Source of the DNA: Pyxicephalus adspersus
Lineage: Eukaryota; Chordata; Amphibia; Anura; Pyxicephalidae
Assembly: GCF_032062135.1 (NCBI RefSeq)
Contig: NC_092861.1
Span: 56,589,674-56,653,673, forward strand
Length of the DNA: 64,000 nucleotides
Direction: 5' to 3'
The notes under the pieces are model-generated. The model was not told the origin of the DNA. It saw only the letters and a list, made by a program, of their open reading frames with translations, and did no database searches. Position numbers and translations under genes: made by a program. Shown in pieces: positions 1-8,455 of this stretch; position 1 is the first letter of the stretch, and each line of letters opens with the position of its first letter.

Positions 1-640
1 ACTCAAACTGGATAAATCCAAACTCAGCCTCTTCTCCCCTTCGAATTCCAAATCACCCCCGACATATTTCTAACTGGTAACAACACCTTCGTTCCTCCCG
101 TTAGGCACGTTGTTTTGGCGTCACCTTTGACTCTGCCCTCTCATTTACCCCCCATATTCAGAACATTTTCAGGTCCAGACACATTCACCTGCACAACTTT
201 TCCAAAATTGGACCCTACTTGTCCCCAGAGACCACCAAACTCCTTGTACATGCTTTTATCATCTCTCGTCTGGACTACTGTAACATCCTCCTCTCGGGTA
301 TTCGACTAACCTGACTCTCTCCTCTACAATCTATTATGAACACTCATCCATCCTTCCCACTGCTCCTCTTCCACTGCATCACTTTGTAGTTCTCTTCACA
401 GGCTTCCATTTCATCTTAGAATCAAATTAGAATCAAAGTTCCTGTACTTTGCATTCAAATTCCCTCCACAGTTCTTGTCCCACTTACCTTTCTGACCTGG
501 TAAAAAACACTCCCCCAGACACTCTCTCCGCTCCTCCAATGACCTACCACTGACTTCCTCACTCATAACCTCAACACATCTTCCTTATCCTATTCGCCTT
601 GCTCCTACTTTCTACAAACGGAAAGTCCTTTAAAAGGGAC
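1..640 (+). mobile_element. L2/CR1-type LINE fragment, C-terminal end of RT ORF (degraded)
   Basis: This is a remnant of a non-LTR retrotransposon polymerase, an enzyme that copies LINE RNA at the target site. Read with frame changes, it encodes the conserved region just after the RT fingers/palm of L2-like LINEs: a SPETTKLLVHAFI block followed by SRLDYCNILL (about 211-296), then a stop and further frame breaks. The nucleotide sequence from about 211 to 560 is closely similar to the copy at 42770-43230, which extends the homology into an HWLPF-like block. The window edge cuts off the 5' part, so the upstream extent is unknown. It is a pseudogene; the L2-like label comes from family knowledge and a CR1-clade member cannot be excluded. 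Confidence 0.8.
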
Positions 641-974
641 AAGAGCACTGAAAAAATTCAGAGTGTGTAAACAGGTCTCATTGTTGTTTAACAATCCGCA
701 AAAATGAACAACGACCAACTGGGGACAAAAAAAAATGCCAGATCCTATAGTGGAGGATGCAATGGTGCCTCCTATATATTCACTTCAGTATCCATTGAAC
801 TGTGCTGTGTTTACAGTGGTCAAACGTACTACTGTCACTGGAAATAATCATGAATGATCATTTCCAGCATCAAAAGTTTACTGATTGTACATAGTTTAAA
901 ACAGTAACAGGGAGTTTAACAGTGCAGGGTTAGAAGTTGGAGGGAAATGTAATACAGTGAGGCCACTGTATTGT
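641..974. other. Unassigned DNA between LINE and mariner relics
   Basis: No coding or structural feature can be supported here. It may contain an eroded 5' part of the mariner copy that follows, but no transposase motif is readable. Confidence 0.5.
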
Positions 975-1300
975 CATTTGGGACCTGCAAAAGAATTGTA
1001 ACAGAGGAACTGGGAATGTGCCACAAATTTGCACTCAGTTCAAACAACGATGTGAAGAACTCAGTGGAATTTTTATTACTGGAGATGAAACCTGGGTTTA
1101 TGGTTATGACCCTGAAACCAAACAGCAATCATCTCAGTGGAAGTAACCAAATTCACCAAGACCCAAAAAAGTTTGGCAAGTTTAAAAGCAGAACAAAAAC
1201 AATGATGATTTGTTTTTGTTTTTTTACATCAAGGGGCTTATCAACCAGGAATACTGTATATCCCAAAAAGGCAGACTGTAAATGGTCTGTTCCAGTGCGA
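975..1300 (+). pseudogene. Mariner transposase remnant
   Basis: Mariner transposases are cut-and-paste DDE/D enzymes acting on TA-flanked elements. A KRIVTEELGM block (from 989) matches the helix-turn-helix/linker region. The strongly conserved ITGDETWVYGYDPETKQQ block (about 1075-1128), holding the first catalytic Asp, follows in a different frame. A PRPKK stretch follows an in-frame stop, and an LINQEYC-like segment (about 1239-1260) fits the region before the second catalytic Asp. Frameshifts and several stops make it non-functional. No terminal inverted repeats were found, and the copy ends shortly before the YR element begins. The combination of motifs leaves little doubt about the superfamily; the subfamily is not assigned. 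Confidence 0.8.
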
Positions 1301-1609
1301 TCTTCAGCTGTGACTTAGAGAACAGGTTTGATGGAAATGTCCCAGGATGTGGTGAACAAATATAGGGAGGCCTGCAGCAGGGGACTAAGCGTAGGGCTGC
1401 CATGACTGGGTGTTTGGGCAGCCCCCCCCTTTTTTTCTGTTAGCAGGTTATGTATGGGTTAATGTGAGGGAGGGAGGTTAAGGGGTGGGATTAACTAGAG
1501 GTCTGGTCGGAAGTTAAGGGGAGGAGGATAGAAAGGTTTAAGTAAGAGGGCCCGTCGGTAGTAAGGGACAGTTTTTTCTGGAAAGGAAAATTAGAGGTAG
1601 GTCTGCATC

Positions 1610-2664
1610 ATGGAGTCTTGTGACACCCTGATGGCACAGCTTAGGGCTGCAGCTGCCTCACGAGGTGAGGCCTGGTTACAGGAGAGGGTGGCAGAAGCTA
1701 TTGGAGGGGCTGCTAGTGGGCCCCAGGTAGCTAGATTAGGGGGGCTGCGGCCTCAGGGGCATAGGCCTCCGGTGCGCCTGAGCCCAGAGCCCTTTACTAG
1801 AGCTCACAGAGGTGGGTTCGGTATGTGGGGGGCAGGTTGAGGGTGCGGAAGGGTTGCACAAGGGGTCTGTTTGTTCGATAATGGGGGAGGGGGGAGGGAG
1901 GCTGGGACTGCAGGGGGCCAGAATGCAACAGAGCGGTCGGTGGACGGCATGGGAGATGCGGCCAGAGGAGAGGTTTATGTCTGCTTCGAGGGACCCCTGG
2001 GAGCCCACCTGAAGGAAGAAGTGCGCGAGCGCATTTTAAAGGGTGAATACGTCAACGTTTTCTCCCTGTTACCTTTGGAGCGTTTTAACGTAGATAAACA
2101 GTCGGGGGAGGGGCGCAAGGAGGAGAGCGATCAGCGCAGATACCGTTTGATCCCGCACACATTTTTAAATTGGTTGCAGGCATTCAGTATCTTGGCAAGT
2201 GTTTTGGGGGAACGGCAACCTGGGCTGTGTGCAAGTTTGTTTTGCTACATTGATCAGGGAAGCGTACAAGCTTTATGGGGGAATGGCGTGGCTGCGGTAT
2301 GACAAACAATTTCGTCAGCTCAAAGCAGTGCGACCTTCCCTGAGGTGGGACCACAAAGACATAGGTCTCTGGATGCGGATTATGTCTTTCGGGAGGTCGG
2401 GGGGTGCGCAGTTTTTTCAGGGGGGCAGATAGGCCACAAGGAGGGGCGTCGCCGGCTGGAAAGAAAAGGGGACTTTGTTGGCTGTACAATGAGGGGTCCT
2501 GCAAGTTCAGGAGAAACTGCCATTTCTGCCATGAATGCTCAGGGTGTGGAGGGAACCATGGACTGGCGAGGTGTTTCAAGCATGGAACGGGCAAAGGGGA
2601 TGACAGTAGTGGAAAAGGGCAGGACTCCGGTGACAATCGCAAGGATGCGCCCTTTCCTTGGTAG
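1610..2664 (+). pseudogene. Gag-like protein of YR element 1, with CCCH and CCHC zinc motifs (frameshifted)
   Basis: This is the presumed nucleic-acid-binding structural protein. The N-terminus (1610-1840) has an MAQLRAAAASRGEAWLQERV helix that is clearly homologous to 18363 onward in the second YR element. After stops, the same frame resumes (about 1950-2260) with a LKEEVRERILKGEYVNVFSL block typical of DIRS-order Gags. The WLRYDKQFR segment (about 2285-2315) is in another frame. From 2404, CWLYNEGSCKFRRNCHFCH gives a C-x7-C-x5-C-x3-H finger, immediately followed by CSGCGGNHGLARC, a C-x2-C-x3-H-x4-C knuckle. At least two frameshifts and internal stops are present. I chose the ATG at 1610 because the homologous copy also starts close to this position. 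Confidence 0.75.
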
Positions 2665-3674
2665 GTATCCCAATAGAACGGCGGCACAGATACTAGAAGT
2701 CGGTTTCCCGGAGGGGTTCTGCATCCCCTGCAGTTTGGCAGTGATCCCGGCGGAACCCAAGAATTTGAGGTCGGCATTGAACTACCCAGCGGTGGTTTCC
2801 GAAAAATTGGCTAAAGAGGTGAGTTTGGGTAGGATGAGTGGGCCTTTTTCGGGAACCGCCGCTGGAAGGTTTGGTGATTTACTCCGTTGGGCCTGGTGCC
2901 CAAAAAGGAGCCGGGTAAGTTCAGGATGATACACCATTTATCGTTCCCGCTGGGGGGATCGGTGAATGATGGCATTGATCCTGACCTATGCGTCTATCGT
3001 GGCCTACACGTCTTTGGATGCGACGATCAAGTGGGTGCGGCGCTATGGAAAGGGGGCGTTGATGGCCAAGGCGGACATTGAGGCCGCCTTTCGCTTGCTG
3101 CCAGTGCATCCGGCGGACATTCGTTTTTTGGGTTGTAAGTGGCAGGGGGAGTATTTTGTGGACAGATGCTTGCCCATGGGATGTTCTATCTCCTGCTCAT
3201 TGTTTGAGATGTTTAGCTCATTTTTGGAGTGGGTGGTTAGGACGGTAGCAGGTGTGAATTCGGTCATTCACTATTTCGATCACTTTTTGTTGATTGAGCT
3301 GGCGGGTGGTTCGGTTTGCAGGGTTTTGCTGGGGACATTGCAACATGTGGCCGAGAGGTTTGGAGTGCCGCTAGCGGAGGATAAAACGGAAAGTCCAGGG
3401 TCTACTATTACCTTCTTGGGGATTCTCAAGCCATGGAAAGTAGGTTGCCTCTGGACAAACTGGTTGCGCTGTGGGAGGAGGTGGTATCTGCTTGTGGGCG
3501 CAAGAAGATGAGGCTGAGGGAGGTGGAGTCTTTGTTGGGTAAGTTGAATTTTGCGTGTAGGGTGGTTAGGATGGGTAGGATTTTTTGCAGACGGTTGGCG
3601 GAGGCCACGGCGAGGGTTCGGCGGCCAGGACATTTTGTGCGCTTGTCCAAAGACGAGTGGGCTGACTTGCAGGT
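2644..3674 (+). pseudogene. Reverse transcriptase of YR element 1 (frameshifted, catalytic Asp lost)
   Basis: The RT of a DIRS-order element copies its RNA to cDNA. Order of motifs: a YPNRTAAQILEVGF and NLRSALNYP N-terminal extension (about 2665-2790), SEKLAKEVSLGRMSGPF (2803-2853), LVPKKEPGKFRMIHHLSFP (2890-2950, different frame), motif A AKADIEAAFRLLPVHP (about 3066-3113) with its Asp intact, CLPMGCS (3168-3188), and the polymerase signature at 3272-3283. That signature reads Y-F-D-H where the family has Y-x-D-D, so the second metal-binding Asp is replaced by His. The thumb segment LLGKLNFACRVVRMGRIFCRRL (about 3534-3597) is in yet another frame. The enzyme cannot be functional. Confidence 0.85.
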
Positions 3675-4199
3675 GTGGAAGGTTTTCCTGGAATCCTTCA
3701 ACGGGAAGGCTATGTGGCTGGAAGGGCCGGTGCCATGGATTTGGAACTGTTTATCAATCCGGCGGGTTCTACGGGATTTGGTGCGTATTTTCAAGGTAGA
3801 TGGTGCGTGGGGACGTGGCCACAAGAGTGGGTGAAGGCTGAGTTGGTGAGGAACCTAGTGGTGTTGGAACTGTTTCCTATTTTGGTGGCAATTGAATTGT
3901 GGGGAGAGGCACTGGCAGACAAGAAGGTGAGGTTTCATTGCGATAACCTAGGTGTAGTGCAGGCCATTATTAGCCTGTCTGTTTCGTCAGCACCAGCAGT
4001 GCGGCTGTTGCGGCGTTTGGTGCTAAAATGTCTGCAGCATAATATTTATTTGTTTGCGAATCATATTCCAGGGGTGCACAATGTCATAGCTAATGCCTTG
4101 TCTCGTTTCCAGTGGGAGAGGTTTCGCATGTTGGCGCCGGTAGCAGATCAGCACGGGGAACGCTGTCCGGAGGTGTTGTGGAAGCTTGCACTGGATTGA
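3675..4199 (+). pseudogene. RNase H domain of YR element 1 (two catalytic Asp lost)
   Basis: RNase H removes RNA from the RNA:cDNA hybrid. The segment reads ELFINPAGSTGFGAYFQG near its start (about 3745-3798), LELFPILVAIELWG, FHCDNLGVVQA and finally GVHNVIANALSRF. In intact relatives the first block has an Asp where this copy has Asn (INPAG), and the last block has an AD-x-LSR Asp where this copy has Asn (ANALSR). The central Glu and the CDN Asp are retained. The reading frame is open over the whole domain and overlaps the start of the recombinase frame at 4112-4199, a compact arrangement common in these elements. Confidence 0.8.
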
Positions 4200-4201
4200 T
4201 T

Positions 4202-5037
4202 GGTAATATGATTCGGAGGTCGGTGAGTGAGCAGACTTGGGGGGCTTATGCTGCAGTTTGGTTAGAATGGGAGCAGTTATGCGAGCAGTTGGGGGGTTGG
4301 AGGACAGGGGTGGAGCCAGTCCATCTGTTTTGGTTTGCTCAGGATTTTACAAAAGGGGTGTCTGTGGCGTCCATCAATAAGAAATTAGCCGGGATGGCTT
4401 TTTATTGTAAATTAAAAGGGGAGCAAGATTTTACAAAAACGTTCGTGGTAAGGCAGGCGGTTAAAGGTTACAGGAAGGGGAGGCAGACGGCTGATCTTAG
4501 AAGACCATTATCATTGGAGCTGTTGCGGGGTTTGTTGTCTGTGCTGGGGAGAGTGTGCACAGGAGGTTATGAGAGATTAAGGGCGGCTTTTGTTTTGGCC
4601 TTTTTTGGGGCTATGAGAATTGGGGAGTTAATCAGTCCGGCCAGGCATAAGGCTGGGGCCGTGCTGTTCCAGGATGTGACATGGGCATCGGGTGAGGTAA
4701 GTTTACTCATACGGAAATCTAAAACTGATCAATCGGGTAAAGGTTTTAGGGTGCGGCTATTCAAGATGGAAGGGTCCCCGGTTTGCCCGGTCTCAGTAGT
4801 GGGGGATTTTCTCAGGGGAAGGCCGCAAGTGGACGGTCTGCTGTTAAGTTTATAGCAGTTTTCAGAAAATGCTTGGGGTTCATAAGGTTAGACCCCGGGG
4901 TCTACTTGTCTCATTCCTTTCAGATTGGGGCGGCCACGGAGTCAGCTAGATGGGGATTGGGGGAAAGGATAATCTGGCGGATTGGGCGCTGGGAAACGAG
5001 GCGTTTTCAGTTGTATGTGCGGCCTCACATGCTGTGA
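4202..5037 (+). pseudogene. Tyrosine recombinase of YR element 1 (frameshifted, HxxR changed to HxxQ)
   Basis: This integrase-like enzyme would insert circular cDNA without target duplication. An N-terminal SAM-like core-binding part (SEQTWGAYAAVWLEWEQL, about 4223-4276) is followed by the catalytic fold. The first tetrad Arg is in AMRIGELI (codon 4616-4618). After a frameshift near 4830-4860 come SHSFQIGAAT (about 4909-4938), GRWE, and the nucleophile Tyr in FQLYVRP (codon 5014-5016). The family motif is SHSFRIGAAT, so the second catalytic Arg is Gln here (codon 4921-4923, CAG). Tetrad as read: R, H, Q, Y. The frame ends at a TGA closing at 5037. Confidence 0.85.
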
Positions 5038-5115
5038 GGATGAGGAGGGGGGGGGGTGAGGGGCCCCTATTTAGAGGATGAAGTGGTGGCTGTTTCATGT
5101 TTGTTTTGTGTTCTA

Positions 5116-5675
5116 GGTGTACGTCCGTGCTTGGTTACGATATTAGGACATTTCTTTGTCTGATGGGGTGCCAAGCGGGCGGAAGTTCAACTACGGTGCG
5201 ATGGCTGGGAATTCCCGGGATGTTGTGGAGTAGAGTTGTGCCGGATCTCAGGAGATTCGTGTCGTGGGACCGCCCGCCAGATGTGGTAGTTATACATGCC
5301 GGGGGTAATGATTTGGGCCGCAGGTCCATGCAGGAGTTAATCAGGGATGTGAAGCTTGATTATCTGAGGTTACAGGTGGAGTTCCCAGGGCTGGTGATTG
5401 TATGGTGGGATATGGTGGCTAGAGCTGCATGGAGGGGTGCGCGCTCAGTGGACAGGGTGAATAAAGCAAGGATTAAAATTAATAAGGAGGTGGGCAGGTT
5501 TGTGGCCTGGAATGGAGGGGTGGTGGTTCACCATAGAGAGTTGGAGGAAGATACCAGCAAGTTCTTGCGGCAGGATGGAGTGCATTTAAATGCAGTGGGC
5601 ATTGATATGTGGTTCCTGGGATTGCAGGATGGCATACAGAGAGCTCTTCGTGTGTGGAGGGGTGCTCAGGCATGA
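5116..5675 (+). pseudogene. SGNH/GDSL-type hydrolase of YR element 1 (Ser lost)
   Basis: SGNH hydrolases are small esterases with Ser, Gly, Asn and His in separate blocks. Block I reads ILGHFFV-stop-WGAKRA (from 5140) where relatives have GHS, so the nucleophile Ser is Phe and a stop follows. After a frameshift the rest is open: TVRWLGIPGMLW (block II Gly region), PDVVVIHAGGNDLG (block III, Asn present, about 5278-5319), WWDMVARAAW, and DGVHLNAVG (block V, Asp and His present, about 5575-5601), ending at 5675. Its role in the element is unknown in the family. A pyrimidine-rich tract ending in CTAG stands immediately upstream (5099-5116), so expression by splicing is possible but unproven. Confidence 0.8.
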
Positions 5676-5982
5676 GGTATCCTGCCTGAGCGCTGCGGCG
5701 GTTGGGGTTTAGGAGGGTAAGAGTCCTGTTTGTAATTGGAAAGGGCAACCCATTGGTAGGGTGCCCATTTAAATGGTTTAATGGTGGGGCCCCTGAGGTG
5801 GTGCTGGGCGGCTAGGGACCAGTGTGTGGTTAAACAATTTTTGGTGGAACGGACTTTACCTTTTTTCCTAGACCTGCAGCTTGGTGGAGTAAACTGGAGT
5901 TGGTTGTTGGTTATAGTGCAATTGGGCTCAGTGAAAAATGGGGTTGTGTTATAGTTTGATTGGTTGGAAAAGGTTTTATAAT

Positions 5983-5988
5983 AATAAA
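5983..5988 (+). terminator. Polyadenylation signal AATAAA (YR element 1, upstream)
   Basis: The hexamer lies in the sequence AATAATAAAGACTG downstream of the hydrolase segment. It is a plausible polyadenylation signal by position only. Confidence 0.35.
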
Positions 5989-6127
5989 GACTGTAAAGCA
6001 TATATAAAGAGTATACTAATGTTATATGTCCTTATATATGTTAAGTTATGGTAATGGAGATAATATGTATGTTATTTAAATATTGTTGTAATTAATGGTT
6101 ATTTATTGTTATTTAGGTTGTTTTGTT

Positions 6128-6133
6128 AATAAA
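6128..6133 (+). terminator. Polyadenylation signal AATAAA (YR element 1, conserved)
   Basis: The hexamer sits in the block that is conserved with the related 3' end at 11944-11949, which makes it the better candidate of the two in this tail. Confidence 0.45.
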
Positions 6134-6365
6134 CGGCTGCTTGCCAGCCAATTTAAACCCAAGGAAGGTGTCAGTGCGTTATTGGGAGAGGAGTATAGGC
6201 TGGTAGGCAATAGTGGGGGAAAATGCGTGAAAAGGTAAATAGTAAGTGGGGTGTGGGAAATGTTTGTGGTGATGGGAAAAACCTTGCTGGGGTTTTTCTT
6301 TTAGGGGGTGGGGGCGGGAGATCCAAACTACCCTTAGTCATGGGTGCTGCATCATGACAACACAC

Positions 6366-7212
6366 CAACAACCATCAGTTTTTAACATTCACAAATTCCA
6401 CTGTCGTTCCTCCTCTCCCCCCCCCCCCCCTTACTCACCTGACTTAGCCTCCTGAAATTTTTTTTTGTTCTCAAAAATGAAAATGAAGCTCAAGGGTAAA
6501 AGATTTGAAATAATGGAAGAGATAAAGAAAATAACTCAGGACACACTAATGGACATCACAGCAACTTAGAAAATTACTTCCAGGGGTGCTTTCAAGCATT
6601 ACACAGTGCATCCATGCAGCAGGAGACTGCTTCAAAGAAGATGATGCCATTTAAATTCATATGTAAGTGTACAGTTGTAATACACAATTTCTGGGAACAT
6701 TTGGCTCACACCTCGAATTTATTCAATCAGAAAGAAAACAATATGTCAGCACTGCAGTCTGAAACTTTTTTTAACATGTAATTCAAACCCACTTTAGCTA
6801 GTATATATAAATGCCTGGAAACTTACTAGAAAGGTGTTTTGGGTCTTATTGCAGGTATAGCAATACCTAAGATGTACAATCTAAAAAAACTCACATGCTT
6901 GTTTATGTAAATAATAGAAGCAGGTTTAAGCAAGTAGCTAAATGCAAAGTTAATGTGTAGCTTACCTAAGAATTTGTAATACTGTTAACCAGTCTTGTGA
7001 TCCGGACACTGTGCCAAACATGTAATCCACATCCTTAACCTTCTAGAATACCTGCCAACTGGTTGGCCAATCGAAAATTAATTTGATTTTTCCTCTCATC
7101 ATCCCGTCTACACTGTGCAAAATTTGATTAGCTTCTAGTGCTGGAACCCCCCTCTTCTCTTGAAAAGGCGTTTAGATGGGACTAGCATAAGTCTACACTA
7201 ATCTACACTGCC
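6366..7212. other. Unassigned AT-rich DNA
   Basis: No gene or repeat family is recognised. A homopolymeric C run lies at about 6418-6430. The remainder is ordinary AT-rich sequence. Confidence 0.5.
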
Positions 7213-7213
7213 A

Positions 7214-7267
<54 letters not shown>
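7213..7267. repeat. (GT)/(TA)n microsatellite
   Basis: A short GTGTGTG run passes into about 24 TA units. Further TA units resume at about 8459-8470 beyond the probable solo LTR, which suggests the LTR landed inside one microsatellite. Confidence 0.9.
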
Positions 7268-7270
<3 letters not shown>

Positions 7271-7334
7271 GACAGAGTGTCTCAAAAATGTCAGGGAAAG
7301 TGTTATAAAGCATCCAGGGAATAGAGAATAAGTA

Positions 7335-7847
7335 CCATATTTTCCGGTGTATAAGGCGACTGGGCGTATAAGACGACCCCCCACTCTAACCAATCATTTG
7401 GGGGTCGTGTTATATGCCCAGTATTGTACTGTTCCTTCTGCCTGTCAGATCTCACTATTGTGAGAGAACTGAGAGGCAGAAAGAACTGTACACTACTAGT
7501 TCTTAGTAATGAATGGGCACGTTCCTTTAATGAATGGGCGTGTTCCAGTGAAGAGCCAATCCAGGCTCTCCACTGGAGAGCCAATCCAGGCTCACGTCCT
7601 GCTTTTCAGCTTACACGAGTCCTGCTGTGAAGCAACGCAAGCCTGCCCAGGAGGACTCGTGTAAGCTGAAAAGCAGGAAGACAGAAGGAGGCACAGGAGG
7701 ACTAGCAGGGACGCCAGACCAGAGAGGGGACTCGCGGGGACACCGGGCGCTGCAGGTAAGTACTGGTACCCGGCGTACAAGACGACCCCTGACTTTGTCA
7801 TAGATTTTTCGGGGTTAAAAAGTCGTCTTGTACGCCGGAAAATACGG
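7335..7847. mobile_element. TA-flanked MITE with CCGTATTTTCC-type inverted ends
   Basis: The left end CCATATTTTCCGGTGTATAA and the right end (reverse complement CCGTATTTTCCGGCGTACAA) are near-identical inverted repeats that continue into GACGAC motifs. Both sides are bordered by TA (7333-7334 and 7848-7849), the target duplication of Tc1/mariner-type insertions. Inside are two hairpins: one with arms around 7429-7490 (TCTGCCT/AGGCAGA type) and one with arms near 7597-7625 and 7650-7680 (CTGCTTTTCAGCTTACACGA and its complement). A consensus splice donor CAG|GTAAGT is at 7753-7761. It encodes no protein. Confidence 0.8.
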
Positions 7848-7987
7848 TATGTGTGTGTAAGTTTTTAGGAAGGAAAACCAGAGACTTTAGGGAGATATCC
7901 ACCTGCACTCAGGTGCAAGCAATGGGGAGATGATCAGCCAGTGTGTTGCAGGCTGGAGTGTGAGCAGTCAGAAGCTGAAGGGCAGCC

Positions 7988-8087
7988 AGAGGGTTCCAGG
8001 CTGAGAAGGCAGCAAGAGGGTTCCAGGCTGAGAAGGCAGCAAGAGGGTTCCAGGCTGAGAAGGCAGCAAGAGGGTTCCAGGCTGAGA
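7988..8087. repeat. 27-bp tandem repeat, about 3.7 copies
   Basis: The unit begins AGAGGGTTCCAGGCTGAGAA and is 27 bp long, with starts at 7988, 8015, 8042 and 8069, nearly identical between copies. A degenerate relative (GTGGGTTCCAGGCTG) occurs at about 8152. It lies within the probable LTR. The unit length is a multiple of three, so all copies stay in one frame, but no gene is supported. Confidence 0.9.
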
Positions 8088-8356
8088 GAAAGTCTTTTCC
8101 AGTCTGTGAAGGGAGCCAGAATCTCTTCCAGGCATAAGAAGTGAGCCAGAGTGGGTTCCAGGCTGCAGGAGAGGGGACAGAGCTCCAGGAAAGCCAGTGG
8201 GCAAACAAGACTTGAACTGTGAGTGAGACAGTGTTGATATTGTGTGTTAGAGAGACTGGGGACCCAGGGAGGTAGCTAGATGCCCAGCCGGGCCACTGTT
8301 GTTTATTGTTTTTAATTTAAAGTGCTGAAGAGTGTGCTGTAACACTTGGCTAAAGA

Positions 8357-8362
8357 AATAAA
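8357..8362 (+). terminator. Polyadenylation signal in the probable LTR
   Basis: An AATAAA hexamer lies in GAAATAAATACTGC, about 93 bases before the proposed LTR end. Confidence 0.4.
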
Positions 8363-8455
8363 TACTGCTGTTATTTTGGACATTTGGTGTCTGTTGTCTA
8401 TTATCTGCCCTGTAAGCATCCCGTTACCATGGGCTACCCCCAGTAATATACCACA

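Larger units (their letters stand above)
1340..6365 (+). mobile_element. Ngaro-type tyrosine-recombinase retrotransposon with SGNH hydrolase, near full length, inactive
   Basis: The element has the domain order Gag, RT, RNase H, tyrosine recombinase, SGNH hydrolase, followed by a 3' noncoding tail with two AATAAA signals. DIRS-order elements replace the integrase/protease of LTR retrotransposons with a tyrosine recombinase; within that order, an SGNH-type hydrolase after the recombinase is characteristic of Ngaro, whereas DIRS1-like elements carry a methyltransferase. No methyltransferase is seen. Ends are approximate: the 5' edge lies between the mariner relic and the first Gag codons, near a GCTGCCATGACTGGG motif at 1398-1412 that recurs almost unchanged near the start of the second YR element (18143-18157). 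The split direct repeats expected of Ngaro could not be delimited by eye. All reading frames are broken. Confidence 0.8.
5676..6365 (+). other. 3' noncoding tail of YR element 1
   Basis: This GT-rich, mostly noncoding tail follows the hydrolase. The part from about 6120 to 6185 aligns with 11935-11998: both have TTAATAAA, a CTGCT run, GCCAATTTA, then GGTGTCAGTG and GTTATT. That shared block marks the conserved 3' end of this group of elements. A GTCATGGGTGCTGCATCATGAC stretch at 6339-6360 is the last element-like sequence before AT-rich DNA resumes. Split direct repeats could not be mapped with confidence. Confidence 0.55.
7268..8455 (+). mobile_element. Probable solo LTR, split by a MITE
   Basis: The stretch begins TGTGACAGAGTG and ends TATACCACA, fitting the TG...CA ends of retroelement LTRs. 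An AATAAA signal is at 8357-8362, about 90 bases before the end, as expected for the R region. Removing the 513-bp MITE at 7335-7847 and its extra TA leaves about 673 bp. No internal coding region, primer-binding site or second LTR is visible, so this would be a recombined solo copy. The target duplication cannot be judged because both flanks are TA repeats. Gypsy-like origin is a guess. Confidence 0.5.

Noticed and set aside
2184..2777. Minus-strand open frame of about 200 codons
   Set aside because: It is antisense to Gag/RT of the first YR element and Pro/Ser-rich from G-rich template; no motif supports it.
1338..6360. Inverted CCATGACT/AGTCATGG near the two ends of the first YR element as terminal inverted repeats
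   Set aside because: An 8-base match is too short, and Ngaro elements are expected to have split direct repeats; kept only as a boundary hint.
7909..8208. Minus-strand frame with four repeated WNPLAAFSA units
   Set aside because: The amino-acid repeat merely mirrors the 27-bp tandem DNA repeat. There is no start context, splice structure or homology.
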